Positions 63,722 to 64,000 of a stretch of 64,000 bases of DNA are shown here, in pieces. Source of the stretch: Astropecten irregularis (lineage: Eukaryota > Echinodermata > Asteroidea > Paxillosida > Astropectinidae); the NCBI GenBank assembly GCA_963971285.1, contig OZ020246.1, positions 26,076,494 through 26,140,493 of the forward strand, in the 5' to 3' direction. The position numbers were made by a program, and so were the translations under genes. Position 1 is the stretch's first letter. Every line of letters begins with the position of its first letter. The notes below the pieces were generated by a model. The model was not told where the DNA came from. It searched no databases and was given only the letters and a program-made list of their open reading frames with translations.

Positions 63722-64000
63722 CTAATGAAAGAAGGAGGAAAAAGAAAATTCATAACTTCAAAAATATTCATCAAATTTAAGGTCAAATAAATTGTGAAAG
63801 ATTCAGAAATTAATTTTACTTCTTCAGTGAAAAGAGCAAAGGGTTCATTTTAAAAGACAGAATTATGGTTTTATGTTTGTCACACATATGAGAGTTCTTT
63901 TTGAAGGGTTGGAGAAATGCCAAAAAAATAATCCTGTATGTTGAGAAAAATTATTTCAAATCAAACAATCCTTGCAGTGTATCCCCACAGTAATAATGTG
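63722..64000. other. Array intron cut by the window edge
   Basis: Matches the B-side intron of the 1,396-bp units, including the start of the MITE relic (CAGTGTATCCCCACAGTAAT). The next A exon is expected a few hundred bases outside the window. Confidence 0.7.

Overview
This window is animal (eukaryotic) genomic DNA. It is intron-rich, has canonical GT-AG junctions, and is dense in non-autonomous transposons, tRNA-derived SINEs, Penelope-type repeats and a BEL/Pao relic. Two genes can be read. The huge expansion of hyalin-repeat (HYR) domains mixed with EGF domains, and the repeat content, suggest a marine invertebrate deuterostome, most likely an echinoderm. That assignment is inference; no species-diagnostic sequence was recognised.

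Left end, + strand (547-4545): the last six coding exons of a Derlin-1 orthologue, an ER membrane protein of ER-associated degradation. They run from the W-R loop to the C-terminal VCP-binding tail. The first exons lie left of the window. Its introns and 3' UTR hold several foldback and inverted-repeat elements.

Rest of the window, - strand (8228 to beyond 64000): one giant gene that converges on Derlin-1. I resolve 64 coding exons, 14,393 nt, about 4,800 residues. Every internal exon begins and ends in phase 1. In protein order (right to left) they encode: a tandem array of 30 HYR domains as 15 alternating B-A dimers (63721-42118); three more HYR domains (41023-38443); ten EGF domains (37240-28944), the first six with or near an unusual eight-cysteine pattern; sixteen HYR domains (28321-12229) containing a duplicated four-exon block and a duplicated minisatellite-linked exon; two EGF-like half domains around a 42-nt microexon encoding an RKRR furin-type site; one EGF; then a single transmembrane segment and a short basic tail (8421-8228). 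The product should be a very long type I cell-surface or shed extracellular-matrix protein. Its signal peptide and N-terminus are outside the window.

The array shows ongoing concerted evolution. Repeat units right of about 48.7 kb have exactly recurring lengths (1,397, 1,396, 1,116 bp, and a 2,512-bp higher-order unit) and near-identical introns. Units on the left flank are longer, more divergent and carry transposon insertions. The most interesting points are the higher-order HYR array, the possible cleavable/non-cleavable switch in the furin microexon, the complementary odd-cysteine EGF domains, and the mobile-element relics that date the duplications.
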